Origin: Actinomycetota bacterium
GTDB taxonomy: Bacteria > Actinomycetota > Geothermincolia > Fen-727 > Anoxymicrobiaceae
DNA: 64,000 nt
Direction: 5' to 3'
Assembly (NCBI GenBank): GCA_018896525.1
Contig: JAHIMR010000048.1
Coordinates: 124,001-188,000, forward strand
Part shown: positions 7,346-15,387 of the stretch, piece after piece
How the letters are laid out: each line of letters begins with the position of its first letter
Numbering within the stretch: position 1 is the stretch's first letter
Program-made: the position numbers and the translations under genes
Notes under the pieces: model-generated
Told to the model about the DNA's origin: nothing
Database searches by the model: none
What the model saw: only the letters and a program-made list of their open reading frames with translations

Positions 7346-9385
7346 TTAGTAGCCGACTACGGTGTGCCCTCCCTGCCAGGTGGGATGCCCGCCGAGGCCC
7401 GCGTAATCGAAGTAGATGGGTCGCTCCACTATCACCGGCCGGTCGCTGGTCACCCGCATGGATACGTCCTTCTCCGGCCCCACTTCCTCGTTCACGCTCA
7501 CCGTGTAGCGGGAGTTGGGGGCGACGGTATGCTCCTTGTCCTCGGTGGTGCCGTCTGCGAACATGTAGGTGATGGTCGCCGTCGCCTCGTCTTGGCCAGG
7601 GTTCTGTACGCACAGCCAGGTCTCGAACCCGGCGCGGGTGCACCCCTCGGCGAAGTTCCACTCGGTCCGGCCACCGTCAGGATCAGGGTCCGGGTCAGGG
7701 TCCGGCTGTTTGAACGTCAGCCGGACGCACTCGAGCGCGCCCACTTTTACCCCGTAGCCGGTGGAGTCCCGGTACTCCAGTTCTGCGTCGGCCTCCTTGA
7801 CCCAGGCATGGTCGGCGTCGAAGTAGCCGCACTCCGCGGTCAGGGGATAGTCGATGCTGTAGATGTCGAACACCACGTCCTTGGTGGAGAGAAGCGCGAT
7901 ATAATCCTGGTCCCAGATCGCCATGCCCAACCCGTAGTCGTTCGTCTCGTAGTGGATATCGGTGCCCATGAGGTCCCTCGTCTCGGAGCAGGAGCTTTCT
8001 TTCAGGTTCTCCCCGCAGTGAAAGTAGACCATCTGGCTCCCATCGCTCTTCTCGGCGATATCCTGGATATCGCGGGAGAGGAGTCCCAGGAAATCGTGGA
8101 CGTTGTAGGCCTCGTCCTTCCAGGTCATGTCCGGGTCGTACAGGAGCGAGTATTCGCCTAAATAGGTGTAGTCGGCCTTCGGGGGCGACATTATCTCGTA
8201 GATATTGTGGCGGTAGCAGTCTTTTGCGAACGACGCCAGCATGAACTGGCTGGTCCAGCGGGGGTACCTCTCCCCCACGTTGGGGGCGTTCCCGTAGGGG
8301 ATCGACTGCGTCCTCATCTCCTCAAGCTGTCCCAGGTAATTGGCGACGTCCTCTTGATAGATGTCGATGCCCACCGCGTCGAGGCAGGACGACTCCTCCA
8401 GGCAGGTCTCCATGTCCTGGTCGTTCGGCTGCCCGTCCATGAAGTTGAGGATGGTGATCACCCGGTAGGAGGACTCCTTTACCACCCGGGCCAGGTCGTC
8501 CATGTACCGGGTCAGGCACACCGAGGAGAAGTGCTCCTCGCTCTCGTAGGTGCCGGCCGTGCTGCCTGCGGCGTACTCGGCGTCGCAGCCGGCGCATTCG
8601 CACCTGTCCGGCGGGTCGGTGAAGTACAGCGGGTTGGGGCTCCTCACAACCGGCTCGTTCTCGATCTGCACCCCGATGACGTCGTGGTCCGCCGCGCATT
8701 TCACCGAGACGTGCTCCATGAGGGCCTCCACCGCCTCCTTCTCCTCGGCAAGCAGTTTGGTCCCCCGGGGGCAGAACGTGTAGAGCGTGCCCCAGTTAAG
8801 GTGCCAGCCCTTATAGGGGCTCCCGCCCTTCATAAGCCGCTGGTAGGTCGCCGTTTCGTTCACAATCCACTCGGGGAACTGGTCGTTGGTGTCGCATGTC
8901 ACCCCGCCGCATACGTTCATGCCGAACCAGAGGAGCTCCACCTTGAGCCCGGCGGCCCGGGCGTTGTCGATGACCCAGTCAACCGTTGAAAAGTCCCAGG
9001 TGTCGTCAGTAGGCTCCATGTCGGTAGGCTCTATCTTGCCCCAGAGCACCGGGCAGGAAACGGTGTTGAACCCGATGTCGGCGCAGTGCCCGAACAGCGG
9101 CTCCAGGGACTCCAAGCTCCAGCCGTTGAGCTCGTGAAACCAGTCCCACCTGAGCTGGATGGCCAACCCCAGGAACGGGTCTCCGTCCACGTAGAGCGCC
9201 TGCTTCCCGTCGCTGGCGCGGAACTCGCTCACCGTCACCGGACCGGCGGTGCGCCCCTCCTCGGTAACCGGCGACGGCGCCGCCAGCGCAATCAGTACCA
9301 GTACGAGCAGCACGGAAACGAGCGCCGGCGCCCGCTTTCCGGACCGCGTATTCTTCCCCTGAACCCGTTCTCCCGCGTCAACCAC
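7346..9385 (-). CDS. Secreted GH42/GH35-like glycoside hydrolase with C-terminal F-A-E-G domain
   Basis: 679 residues from GTG with GGAGGA close upstream. A signal-anchor lies at residues 19-36. Residues 60-400 form a TIM barrel of the beta-galactosidase clan: it opens with FLGLAIQLRWDWF, continues with SCPVLWGKIEP, and the likely acid/base is Glu244 in QIENEP. I could not assign the nucleophile with confidence. CxxC pairs at about 262-268 suggest a small metal or disulfide knot. After a (Pro-Asp)n linker encoded by a short repeat near 7680, the C-terminal 95 residues (EWNFAEGCT ... YFDYAG) are the same repeat type as in the NlpC/P60 protein at 624. Probable role: extracellular carbohydrate breakdown. 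It stands alone. Confidence 0.8.
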   Translation of the reverse strand: MVDAGERVQGKNTRSGKRAPALVSVLLVLVLIALAAPSPVTEEGRTAGPVTVSEFRASDGKQALYVDGDPFLGLAIQLRWDWFHELNGWSLESLEPLFGHCADIGFNTVSCPVLWGKIEPTDMEPTDDTWDFSTVDWVIDNARAAGLKVELLWFGMNVCGGVTCDTNDQFPEWIVNETATYQRLMKGGSPYKGWHLNWGTLYTFCPRGTKLLAEEKEAVEALMEHVSVKCAADHDVIGVQIENEPVVRSPNPLYFTDPPDRCECAGCDAEYAAGSTAGTYESEEHFSSVCLTRYMDDLARVVKESSYRVITILNFMDGQPNDQDMETCLEESSCLDAVGIDIYQEDVANYLGQLEEMRTQSIPYGNAPNVGERYPRWTSQFMLASFAKDCYRHNIYEIMSPPKADYTYLGEYSLLYDPDMTWKDEAYNVHDFLGLLSRDIQDIAEKSDGSQMVYFHCGENLKESSCSETRDLMGTDIHYETNDYGLGMAIWDQDYIALLSTKDVVFDIYSIDYPLTAECGYFDADHAWVKEADAELEYRDSTGYGVKVGALECVRLTFKQPDPDPDPDPDGGRTEWNFAEGCTRAGFETWLCVQNPGQDEATATITYMFADGTTEDKEHTVAPNSRYTVSVNEEVGPEKDVSMRVTSDRPVIVERPIYFDYAGLGGHPTWQGGHTVVGY

Positions 9386-9560
9386 GCGTCCTCCGGCTTC
9401 TTTCCTGATATAACGGCCCGGGCGCTATTACGGTTACGGCCCAAGACTTTTTACCCGGTGCTATAGCATACATTTTACCACTAATATATTATCTTGAAGT
9501 CAGCTCAATATGAAGCCGGCCTGTCCGAAAGGCCTCCCGGTGAATTGAAAGGAGATCTCG

Positions 9561-10775
9561 TTGAAAGTTGATGTGGTAACCGGTGCTTGTGGCTTCTCCG
9601 GCAACTACGTGGTGAAGCAGCTCCTGGAGAAGGGAAGAAAGGTGAGGGCCACCGATCTCGAGAGTGCCTACGGCGACCCCAAGGCGGTGGAGTTGCGGGA
9701 GATTCTCGATGTCGACTACGAAAGGGACGGGGTGGAGTGGGTCCCCTCCGACCTGACCCGGAAGGAAACGCTTGAGCCCCTGTTCGAGGGAAACGTGGGT
9801 TGCCTGTTTCACACCGCCTCCCTCTACGACTACTCCGCACTGTGGGACGCCTTGGAGAAGGTCAACATCGACGGGGTCACCAACCTCCTCGACGCGGCGG
9901 TCGAGGGAGGAGTGGACAGGATGATCCACTGGTCCACCTGCGGGGTCTACGGCCACTCTTACTTCCCGGCGTCACACCTGGACGGCCGTCCCCATCGCTC
10001 GACGGTGGAGTTCCTCTGGAACGTGGTGGTAAGGCCCTGGTCGGAGAACGGCGAGTATCACCGGCCGGGGAGGCACCCCACCAACCAGCCGATGACCGAG
10101 GACCGCTCCAACCCCAAGAACACCGATGGTGACACGCCTACCGGAACCTACTTCTCGAACGAGTACTGCCGGTCGAAGTGGATACAGGAGCAGATAGTCT
10201 GGAGGTACCACCGGGAGAAGGGCCTGCCCATCACCGTTGTAAGGCCCGCCCCGATCTACGGACCCGGCTCGGAGTACGGGGTCACAGGCCTGCTCGTCGA
10301 GCTGTCCGAAGGGCTCCTCCCTCTGTACCCGGCGTCCAGCAAGTTCCCGATTTTCGGCGGCAACGTCCACGCGCAGGACGTGGCCCGCGCGGCGGTCTTC
10401 CTCTCGGAGAAGCCCGAGAGCATCGGTGAGGATTACAACCTGGCCGACGGCTACATCATCACCCACCGCGAGGCGATAGAGTACTCCACCCAGCTGCTGG
10501 GAAGGAGGGTCCGCTTTATACCGGGCATCCCCCTTCTCCTGTGGCAGAAGGTGATCATGGCGGTGGGCAAGATGGCCTTCTGGCTGGAGAGCAACTACCC
10601 CTCCTACACAAGGAGCCGGGTGCTGGACCTGGGGCAGCTCAACTACCTGACCATGGGCATCTGGGTCTACAACAAGAAGATAAGGGGCCTTGGCTTCGAG
10701 TTCGAGTACGCCGACTTCAAGAAGGGCCTGGAGGACACCGTGGCCTGGCTCATCCTGAACGGCAAGATACAGTAG
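9561..10775 (+). CDS. Extended SDR, NAD-dependent epimerase/dehydratase with large insertion
   Basis: 404 residues from a TTG start with AAAGGAG eight bases before it. The Rossmann motif GACGFSG is at residues 8-14, WSTCGVYG near 132-139 marks the catalytic serine strand, and YCRSK holds the Tyr/Lys pair. Between the last two lies an insertion of about 45 extra residues (PFA-rich, with HRPGRHPTNQ) absent from the related SDR at 5865. The C-terminal half contains a hydrophobic amphipathic stretch (IPLLLWQKVIMAVG), suggesting membrane association as in 3-beta-HSD enzymes. Substrate unknown. It is followed by a hairpin and the convergent histidine-kinase remnant. Confidence 0.83.
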   Translation: MKVDVVTGACGFSGNYVVKQLLEKGRKVRATDLESAYGDPKAVELREILDVDYERDGVEWVPSDLTRKETLEPLFEGNVGCLFHTASLYDYSALWDALEKVNIDGVTNLLDAAVEGGVDRMIHWSTCGVYGHSYFPASHLDGRPHRSTVEFLWNVVVRPWSENGEYHRPGRHPTNQPMTEDRSNPKNTDGDTPTGTYFSNEYCRSKWIQEQIVWRYHREKGLPITVVRPAPIYGPGSEYGVTGLLVELSEGLLPLYPASSKFPIFGGNVHAQDVARAAVFLSEKPESIGEDYNLADGYIITHREAIEYSTQLLGRRVRFIPGIPLLLWQKVIMAVGKMAFWLESNYPSYTRSRVLDLGQLNYLTMGIWVYNKKIRGLGFEFEYADFKKGLEDTVAWLILNGKIQ

Positions 10776-10795
10776 GGGGGATCGCACCCCTCACC

Positions 10796-10829
10796 CCGGC
10801 CCTCTCCCCCGTTGGAGAGAGGGAGTCTA
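10796..10829. terminator. Hairpin between convergent genes
   Basis: Arms CCCTCTC (10800-10806) and GAGAGGG (10817-10823) with a ten-base loop, between the SDR stop and the histidine-kinase remnant. The surrounding CTCACCCCGGCCCTCTCC resembles a repeat common in many GC-rich genomes. It may terminate both strands, but there is no T-run. Confidence 0.45.
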
Positions 10830-10836
10830 GAGTTCC

Positions 10837-11240
10837 CTACCGGTCCACTTCAGTGAAAACCGGTACGGTAAAGGAGATTGTGGTCCCCTTTCCCCTCTCG
10901 CTCTCGGCCCGGATGCGACCGCCTTGCGCCTCCACCAGGCTCCTGGCTATGGAGAGGCCGAGGCCGGCCCCGCCGGTGGCGCGCGCCCTTGACCTGTCGG
11001 TGCGGTAGAAGCGCTCGAAGATCATGGGGAGTTCCTCTTCATTGATGCCCGATCCCGTATCGGCCACCGAGAACACCACCTCGCCCTCAGAAGAAGCCGC
11101 CCTCACCGTTATCTCGCCGCCGTCGGGGGTGTGCAGCAGCGAGTTCTTTACCAGGTTGCCAAGCACCTGGGCCAGTCGAAGCTGGTCCGCTTTTACCTGT
11201 GGGAGCCCCCCGGCGATGTCCAGCTCGAGAGAAATCCCCT
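10837..11240 (-). pseudogene. 3' remnant of a sensor histidine kinase (ATPase domain only)
   Basis: The minus strand encodes an HATPase_c domain in one frame: DIAGGLPQVKADQLRLAQVL, then the N-box NLVKNSLLHTP, the G1 box VADTGSGI, FERFYRTDRSRA, and GGAGLGLSIARSLVEAQGG, ending at 10837. The frame is closed by a TAG at about 11238 just before the domain's expected beginning. No DHp/His box, HAMP or membrane sensor exists upstream, because the next DNA belongs to the divergent MBL gene starting at 11299. The fragment cannot signal by itself. The rest was most likely deleted. A GTG at 11166 could still start a 109-residue peptide. Confidence 0.75.
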
Positions 11241-11298
11241 AAACGTATCGCGACTATCGTTTACAATAGCCACTGTCAATCGAATAATGGAGCCTGAC

Positions 11299-12288
11299 AT
11301 GCTGGACACCGTTACCGAGATCGCGCCATCGATACTCAAGCTGCAGTTCGAGATACCGTACGACGTGCAGCCGGTGAACATCTACGTGCTGGACGGCGAG
11401 CCGCTGACGCTTATCGACACCGGGCCGATCATGAGAGGGGTCGAGAAGAGGATCCCCGCGAAGCTGGAGGAATTGGGGTTCCCACCATCCCGGCTGGAAA
11501 GGATAATCCTCACTCACCACCATCCCGACCACATGGGCCTTGCCGCCCGTTTGAAGTCGGCAAGCGGAGCGGAGCTTACCTGCCACCGCCTCGGTGAGCG
11601 GATGGTGAGCGATTACTGGGCCGATTCCGACCGTCTAAACGAGTTCCTGGTTGACATATCCCCCCGAATGGGGCTCGACCGCGACCTGGTGGAGGTAACC
11701 ATCTCCAAGACCAGCCAATGGAAGGACGTGGCGGAGCCGGTCCCGGTGGACACCCTGGTAGACGACGGCGACGTTATCCGGGGAGACCCGTTCGACCTGA
11801 AGGTTATTCACACCCCCGGCCACTGCATCGACCACATTTGCCTTTATCTCGAGAGCCACCGGCTCCTTTTCACCGGCGACGTGCTCCTTGACTCGATAAC
11901 CCCCAACCCGGACGTATATCCGCCGTGGCACAGCAACCAGAGAAGCGGCCTTCCCGACTACGTGAGTTCGCTTCACAAGATACGCGAGTTGGACATGGTA
12001 GAGGCGTTGCCCGGTCACGGAAAGTGCGTGGAGGCGCCGGCGAAACGGATAGAGGAGGTGCTCCGTCACCACGACGACCGCCTGGAGTACATCGTGGAGA
12101 CGCTGGGGGACACCGAGATGACCGTCCTGGAACTGGGGCTGGAACTACTGCGGTTCATCGGTGCGAATGAGGACGCGGAAAGCATCTTCCTGGCGATGCG
12201 CGAGGTGTTCGGGCACCTGGTTATCCTGGAGGATCGAGGCGAGGTCACCGACGAGCTGCGCGACGGCGTCAGCTACTACCACACGTAA
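11299..12288 (+). CDS. MBL-fold metallohydrolase (LACTB2 / glyoxalase II type)
   Basis: 329 residues from the ATG at 11299, which has GGAG six bases upstream; an ATG at 11287 lacks a ribosome site. The zinc-binding motif THHHPDHMG, then HTPGHCIDH, FTGDVLLD and a late GHGK give the complete metallo-beta-lactamase ligand set for a two-metal hydrolase. A C-terminal winged-helix-like segment of about 90 residues follows, as in LACTB2-type thioesterase/ribonuclease-like proteins. The substrate cannot be read from sequence; thioesters or nucleic acid are the usual choices. It has no neighbours in operon distance. Confidence 0.85.
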   Translation: MLDTVTEIAPSILKLQFEIPYDVQPVNIYVLDGEPLTLIDTGPIMRGVEKRIPAKLEELGFPPSRLERIILTHHHPDHMGLAARLKSASGAELTCHRLGERMVSDYWADSDRLNEFLVDISPRMGLDRDLVEVTISKTSQWKDVAEPVPVDTLVDDGDVIRGDPFDLKVIHTPGHCIDHICLYLESHRLLFTGDVLLDSITPNPDVYPPWHSNQRSGLPDYVSSLHKIRELDMVEALPGHGKCVEAPAKRIEEVLRHHDDRLEYIVETLGDTEMTVLELGLELLRFIGANEDAESIFLAMREVFGHLVILEDRGEVTDELRDGVSYYHT

Positions 12289-12368
12289 CCGCGAGGCCTT
12301 GAGTGGAATATGGCAATTCGGGTTATTATTGGTTGGGAAGCGACTATGCGAACTAAGGGGTGTTTGCG

Positions 12369-13421
12369 ATGCCGGTGAACATTGGAGAGCTGCTTGGTGA
12401 CGAGGCGGACGCTCTACTGGGATACGAGTGCAGGTTTCCCGGGGAGCAGTTGCACCTGCCGGGGCCGGACTTCATAGACCGGGTATTCATGCCGTCCGAC
12501 AGGGGTCCCAGGGTACTTCGCAACCTGCAGGCCCTGTTCGACCACGGCCGGCTCGCCGGGACGGGGTACCTTTCGCTCCTGCCGGTGGACCAGGGCATCG
12601 AGCACACCGCGGGGGCCTCGTTCGCCCCCAACCCCATCTACTTCGACCCGGAGAACATCTGCAGGCTCGCCATCGAGGGGGGCTGCAACGGGGTGGCGTC
12701 GACGCTCGGGGTGCTGGGGTCGGTGGCCAGGAGGTACGCCCACCGCATCCCGTTTATCGTGAAGCTGAACCACAACGAGTTGCTCACCTACCCCAACAAG
12801 TACGACCAGGTCCCGTTCGCGTCCGTCGAGCAGGCGTTCGAGTTGGGGGCGGTAGCGGTCGGAGCAACCATCTACTTCGGCTCCGCCGAGAGCACCCGGC
12901 AGATTGTGGAGATCTCGGAGGCGTTCCAGCACGCCCATGAACTGGGGATGGCAACCGTCCTGTGGGCGTACCTGCGCAACGAAGCGTTCAAGACCGCGGA
13001 GAACGACTATCACACCGCGGCGGACCTCACCGGACAGGCGAACCACCTGGGGGCAACCATCGAGGCCGACATCGTGAAGCAGAAGCAGCCCACCACCAAC
13101 GGCGGCTTCACCGCGCTGGGGTTCGGCAAGACCCACGAGAAGGTCTACAGCGAGCTATCCTCGGACAACCCCATCGACCTTACCCGTTACCAGGTGATCA
13201 ACTGCTACATGGGTCGGGTGGGTCTCATAAACTCCGGCGGCGCTTCCACCGGGACGGGCGACCTGGCGGAGGCCGTCCGCACCGCGGTCATCAACAAGCG
13301 GGCCGGTGGCATGGGCCTGATATCGGGTCGAAAGTCGTTCCAGAAGCCGATGGAAGATGGCGTCGCCCTTCTGAACGCTATACAGGACGTATACCTATCA
13401 GCCGAGGTCACGGTCGCCTGA
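12369..13421 (+). CDS. fbaB: Class I fructose-bisphosphate aldolase (DhnA/FbaB type)
   Basis: 350 residues from the ATG at 12369, with AAGGGGTG upstream; a GTG at 12360 is an alternative. It is a TIM-barrel aldolase that interconverts fructose-1,6-bisphosphate with glyceraldehyde-3-phosphate and dihydroxyacetone phosphate through a lysine Schiff base. [10 protein letters not shown], the [10 protein letters not shown] strand, [10 protein letters not shown] with the likely Schiff-base lysine, and the phosphate site near GGASTGTGD are all visible. The length fits the bacterial DhnA-type family. It links glycolysis and gluconeogenesis in the cytoplasm and is transcribed alone. Confidence 0.9.
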   Translation: MPVNIGELLGDEADALLGYECRFPGEQLHLPGPDFIDRVFMPSDRGPRVLRNLQALFDHGRLAGTGYLSLLPVDQGIEHTAGASFAPNPIYFDPENICRLAIEGGCNGVASTLGVLGSVARRYAHRIPFIVKLNHNELLTYPNKYDQVPFASVEQAFELGAVAVGATIYFGSAESTRQIVEISEAFQHAHELGMATVLWAYLRNEAFKTAENDYHTAADLTGQANHLGATIEADIVKQKQPTTNGGFTALGFGKTHEKVYSELSSDNPIDLTRYQVINCYMGRVGLINSGGASTGTGDLAEAVRTAVINKRAGGMGLISGRKSFQKPMEDGVALLNAIQDVYLSAEVTVA

Positions 13422-13461
13422 CCTGGTACCCGCACGGTTGAAGGCGGAAGTGGTTTTCGGG

Positions 13462-13791
13462 TTACTCTTGTTCCTTCTCGGTAACCCCGGACTGCGCGGC
13501 CTTCATCCTCTCCATCTCCTTCTGCACCCGCTTCTCACGATCCTTGCCGTAGCGGTCGCCATAGACGCTCCAGCCGTGGAACGCGACCCCTATCCCCCAA
13601 CCGACCAGCGGGAACAGGAACCAGGGAAACCAGGCTTCGCCGTTGCTGGCCAGGGCTATGACCAGCCAGATGATGAAGATAAGAATGTTCACTGCCACGT
13701 ATGCGGTAAGGTTCTGCTTGAACCCCTGGACGGCCTCGACCCTCTTCTCGGCTTTCTTCCGTAGTTCCTGCTCGCTGACTTCCCCGGCCAT
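13462..13791 (-). CDS. 2TM-domain membrane protein
   Basis: 109 residues, AGGGGGAA before the ATG. An N-terminal charged helix (about residues 1-22) leads into two hydrophobic segments (about 27-47 and 54-72) with the FHGWSVYG turn typical of the 2TM domain, then a charged C-terminal helix. The domain is found in many bacteria, often in histidine kinases or small stand-alone proteins; its function is not established. Both termini should be cytoplasmic. Confidence 0.75.
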   Translation of the reverse strand: MAGEVSEQELRKKAEKRVEAVQGFKQNLTAYVAVNILIFIIWLVIALASNGEAWFPWFLFPLVGWGIGVAFHGWSVYGDRYGKDREKRVQKEMERMKAAQSGVTEKEQE

Positions 13792-13854
13792 GGTTCCCCC
13801 TTTTCTTGTGTTAACCGCCGCTCTCCGGCCACTACCTTATCACAACGCAACAAT

Positions 13855-13893
13855 GGGGCCTGGCCCCAAACGTGCATGGCCCCAAACGTGCAT
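13855..13893. repeat. Short palindromic repeat (GGGGCC-T-GGCCCC type)
   Basis: GGGGCCTGGCCCC followed by two copies of CCCCAAACGTGCAT. It is related in core and flank to the tandem unit at 7069-7136 (GGGGCCAGGCCCC and AATGCACGT). Confidence 0.5.
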
Positions 13894-13896
13894 TTT

Positions 13897-15387
13897 CTAT
13901 AGCGAGTCGAGGACCTGTCGGCGGTGGTCGAGGGCGGCCATGGCGCTCACGGCACGCTCCGGTGTAGGGTACATCGGGATGCCGTTATCGGTGAGGTAGG
14001 TGATTGCCTCATCCTCCCTCCCCCAGAAAGACGAGGCGACAATCGGCCTGCCGTACTCCCGGGGGAGTTCCTTGAAATCCTTCAGGACTCTTATTATGAC
14101 CGGTTTCGCTTTCTCTATCGGGAACTCCAGCCGGTCTCCCAACTCCTCCTGGATGACCCCGAAGAGGTAGGAGCCGAACGTGTTGTACTCCACGATGCCG
14201 TCCACCTCGCCGCTCTGAAGTATCGCCCCGGGGACCTTCCGGTGGAGCATCTCAAAGTCCATGGAGAACGTCATATCCACCGGGTTGAGTGCCGACGCGG
14301 TGTGGGGGAGGTAGCCCCTCAACTCCGCCTGGAGCCGCTCCGAGAACCGCGGCACCTCGAGGCCCGCCCGCACGCAGCAGTCCGCCATGCTGGCCGCCGG
14401 CCCCCCCGAGTTGCTCAGAACGCATATCCGGTTGCCCGGCGGCACCGGCTGTTCGGCAAGCGCCCAGGACCAGTCGAGCAGCTCCTCAAAGCTGTAGGCG
14501 CGGAGTATCCCCGCCTGCCGCATCATCCCGTCATACAAGTGGTCTTCCCCCGCCAGGGCCCCGGTGTGGGACATCCCGGCCCGCGCCCCCGCGCCGGTCC
14601 CCCCCACGTAGACAGCGGTCACAGGCTTCCTGTTGACCGCGTACCGGGCCGCCTCCATGAACTTCTCGCCGTCGCTTATCCCCTCGATGTACAGCGCTAT
14701 CGACCGGGTGGTGTGCTCATCCGCGAAGTACCGCAGGCAGTCACTCAAGTCGGTCACAGCGGAGTTGCCCACGCTCACGGTATGGCTCAAGCCAACGCCC
14801 AGCCGCCCCGCGTAGTCGTATATCTGGCACGAGTAGGTCCCGCTCTGGCTCACCACCGTCACCCCGCCGGGGTCGTACCGGTACGGGAAGTAGGTGGTGT
14901 TCAGGCCTGTGTGGAAGTTGCTGACCCCGATGGCGTTCGGCCCAATGAGGGTCATGTCGTACCTGCGGGCTATCTCCACCAGCCGGCGCTCTTGCTCCAC
15001 GCCGGAGCCCCCGACCTCCCGGAAGCCCCCGGAGACCACCACCGCGGCCCTTACCCCCGCCCTTCCGCACTCCTCCAGTATGCCCGGCACAACGTCGGTG
15101 GGTAGCACCAGCACCGCGAGGTCCGGGGTCTCGGGCAGTTCATGGACACTCGGGTACGCCTTGAGCTCGAGGACCTCGGGCTCGGACCTGTGGATCGGAT
15201 AAATCGGCCCCTCGAACCCCTGGATCAGGATGGAGGCCAGTTGGCCTGTTCCCATCTTCAGCGGGTTGTTTGAAGCCCCATAGAAGGCGATCGAACGGGG
15301 GTTAAATACCCTGTCAAGCCGTTTCAGGCGAGTCCCCCTTCTCGGCCGGTGCGTCTTCCTCTCGCCTTTCCCCCAGCACCTGCTCAA
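13897..15387 (-). CDS. NDP-forming acyl-CoA synthetase, alpha-type subunit
   Basis: Up to 496 residues. Domain order: CoA-binding Rossmann domain (FNPRSIAFYGASNN), succinyl-CoA-ligase-like domain (VVSQSGTYSCQ, VSVGNSAVTD) with the phosphorylatable His in MSHTGALAG, then a second ligase-like domain (ICVLSNSGGPAA). ADP-forming acetate/acyl-CoA ligases make ATP from acyl-CoA. No ATP-grasp beta domain is present here or next to the gene, so a partner must be elsewhere. The start is uncertain. The only standard codon is a TTG at 15387, deep inside lon, while a CTG at 15327 has AAGGGGG six bases upstream and sits just before the conserved start. The gene overlaps the end of lon and is probably translated by coupling. 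Confidence 0.85.
   Translation of the reverse strand: MSRCWGKGERKTHRPRRGTRLKRLDRVFNPRSIAFYGASNNPLKMGTGQLASILIQGFEGPIYPIHRSEPEVLELKAYPSVHELPETPDLAVLVLPTDVVPGILEECGRAGVRAAVVVSGGFREVGGSGVEQERRLVEIARRYDMTLIGPNAIGVSNFHTGLNTTYFPYRYDPGGVTVVSQSGTYSCQIYDYAGRLGVGLSHTVSVGNSAVTDLSDCLRYFADEHTTRSIALYIEGISDGEKFMEAARYAVNRKPVTAVYVGGTGAGARAGMSHTGALAGEDHLYDGMMRQAGILRAYSFEELLDWSWALAEQPVPPGNRICVLSNSGGPAASMADCCVRAGLEVPRFSERLQAELRGYLPHTASALNPVDMTFSMDFEMLHRKVPGAILQSGEVDGIVEYNTFGSYLFGVIQEELGDRLEFPIEKAKPVIIRVLKDFKELPREYGRPIVASSFWGREDEAITYLTDNGIPMYPTPERAVSAMAALDHRRQVLDSL

Noticed and set aside
10837-11166. Complete small anti-sigma/ATPase protein
   Set aside because: The sequence matches the C-terminal ATPase domain of sensor kinases (FERFYRTD, GLGLSIAR), and the in-frame sequence upstream continues the same domain until a stop, so it is a remnant rather than an independent gene.
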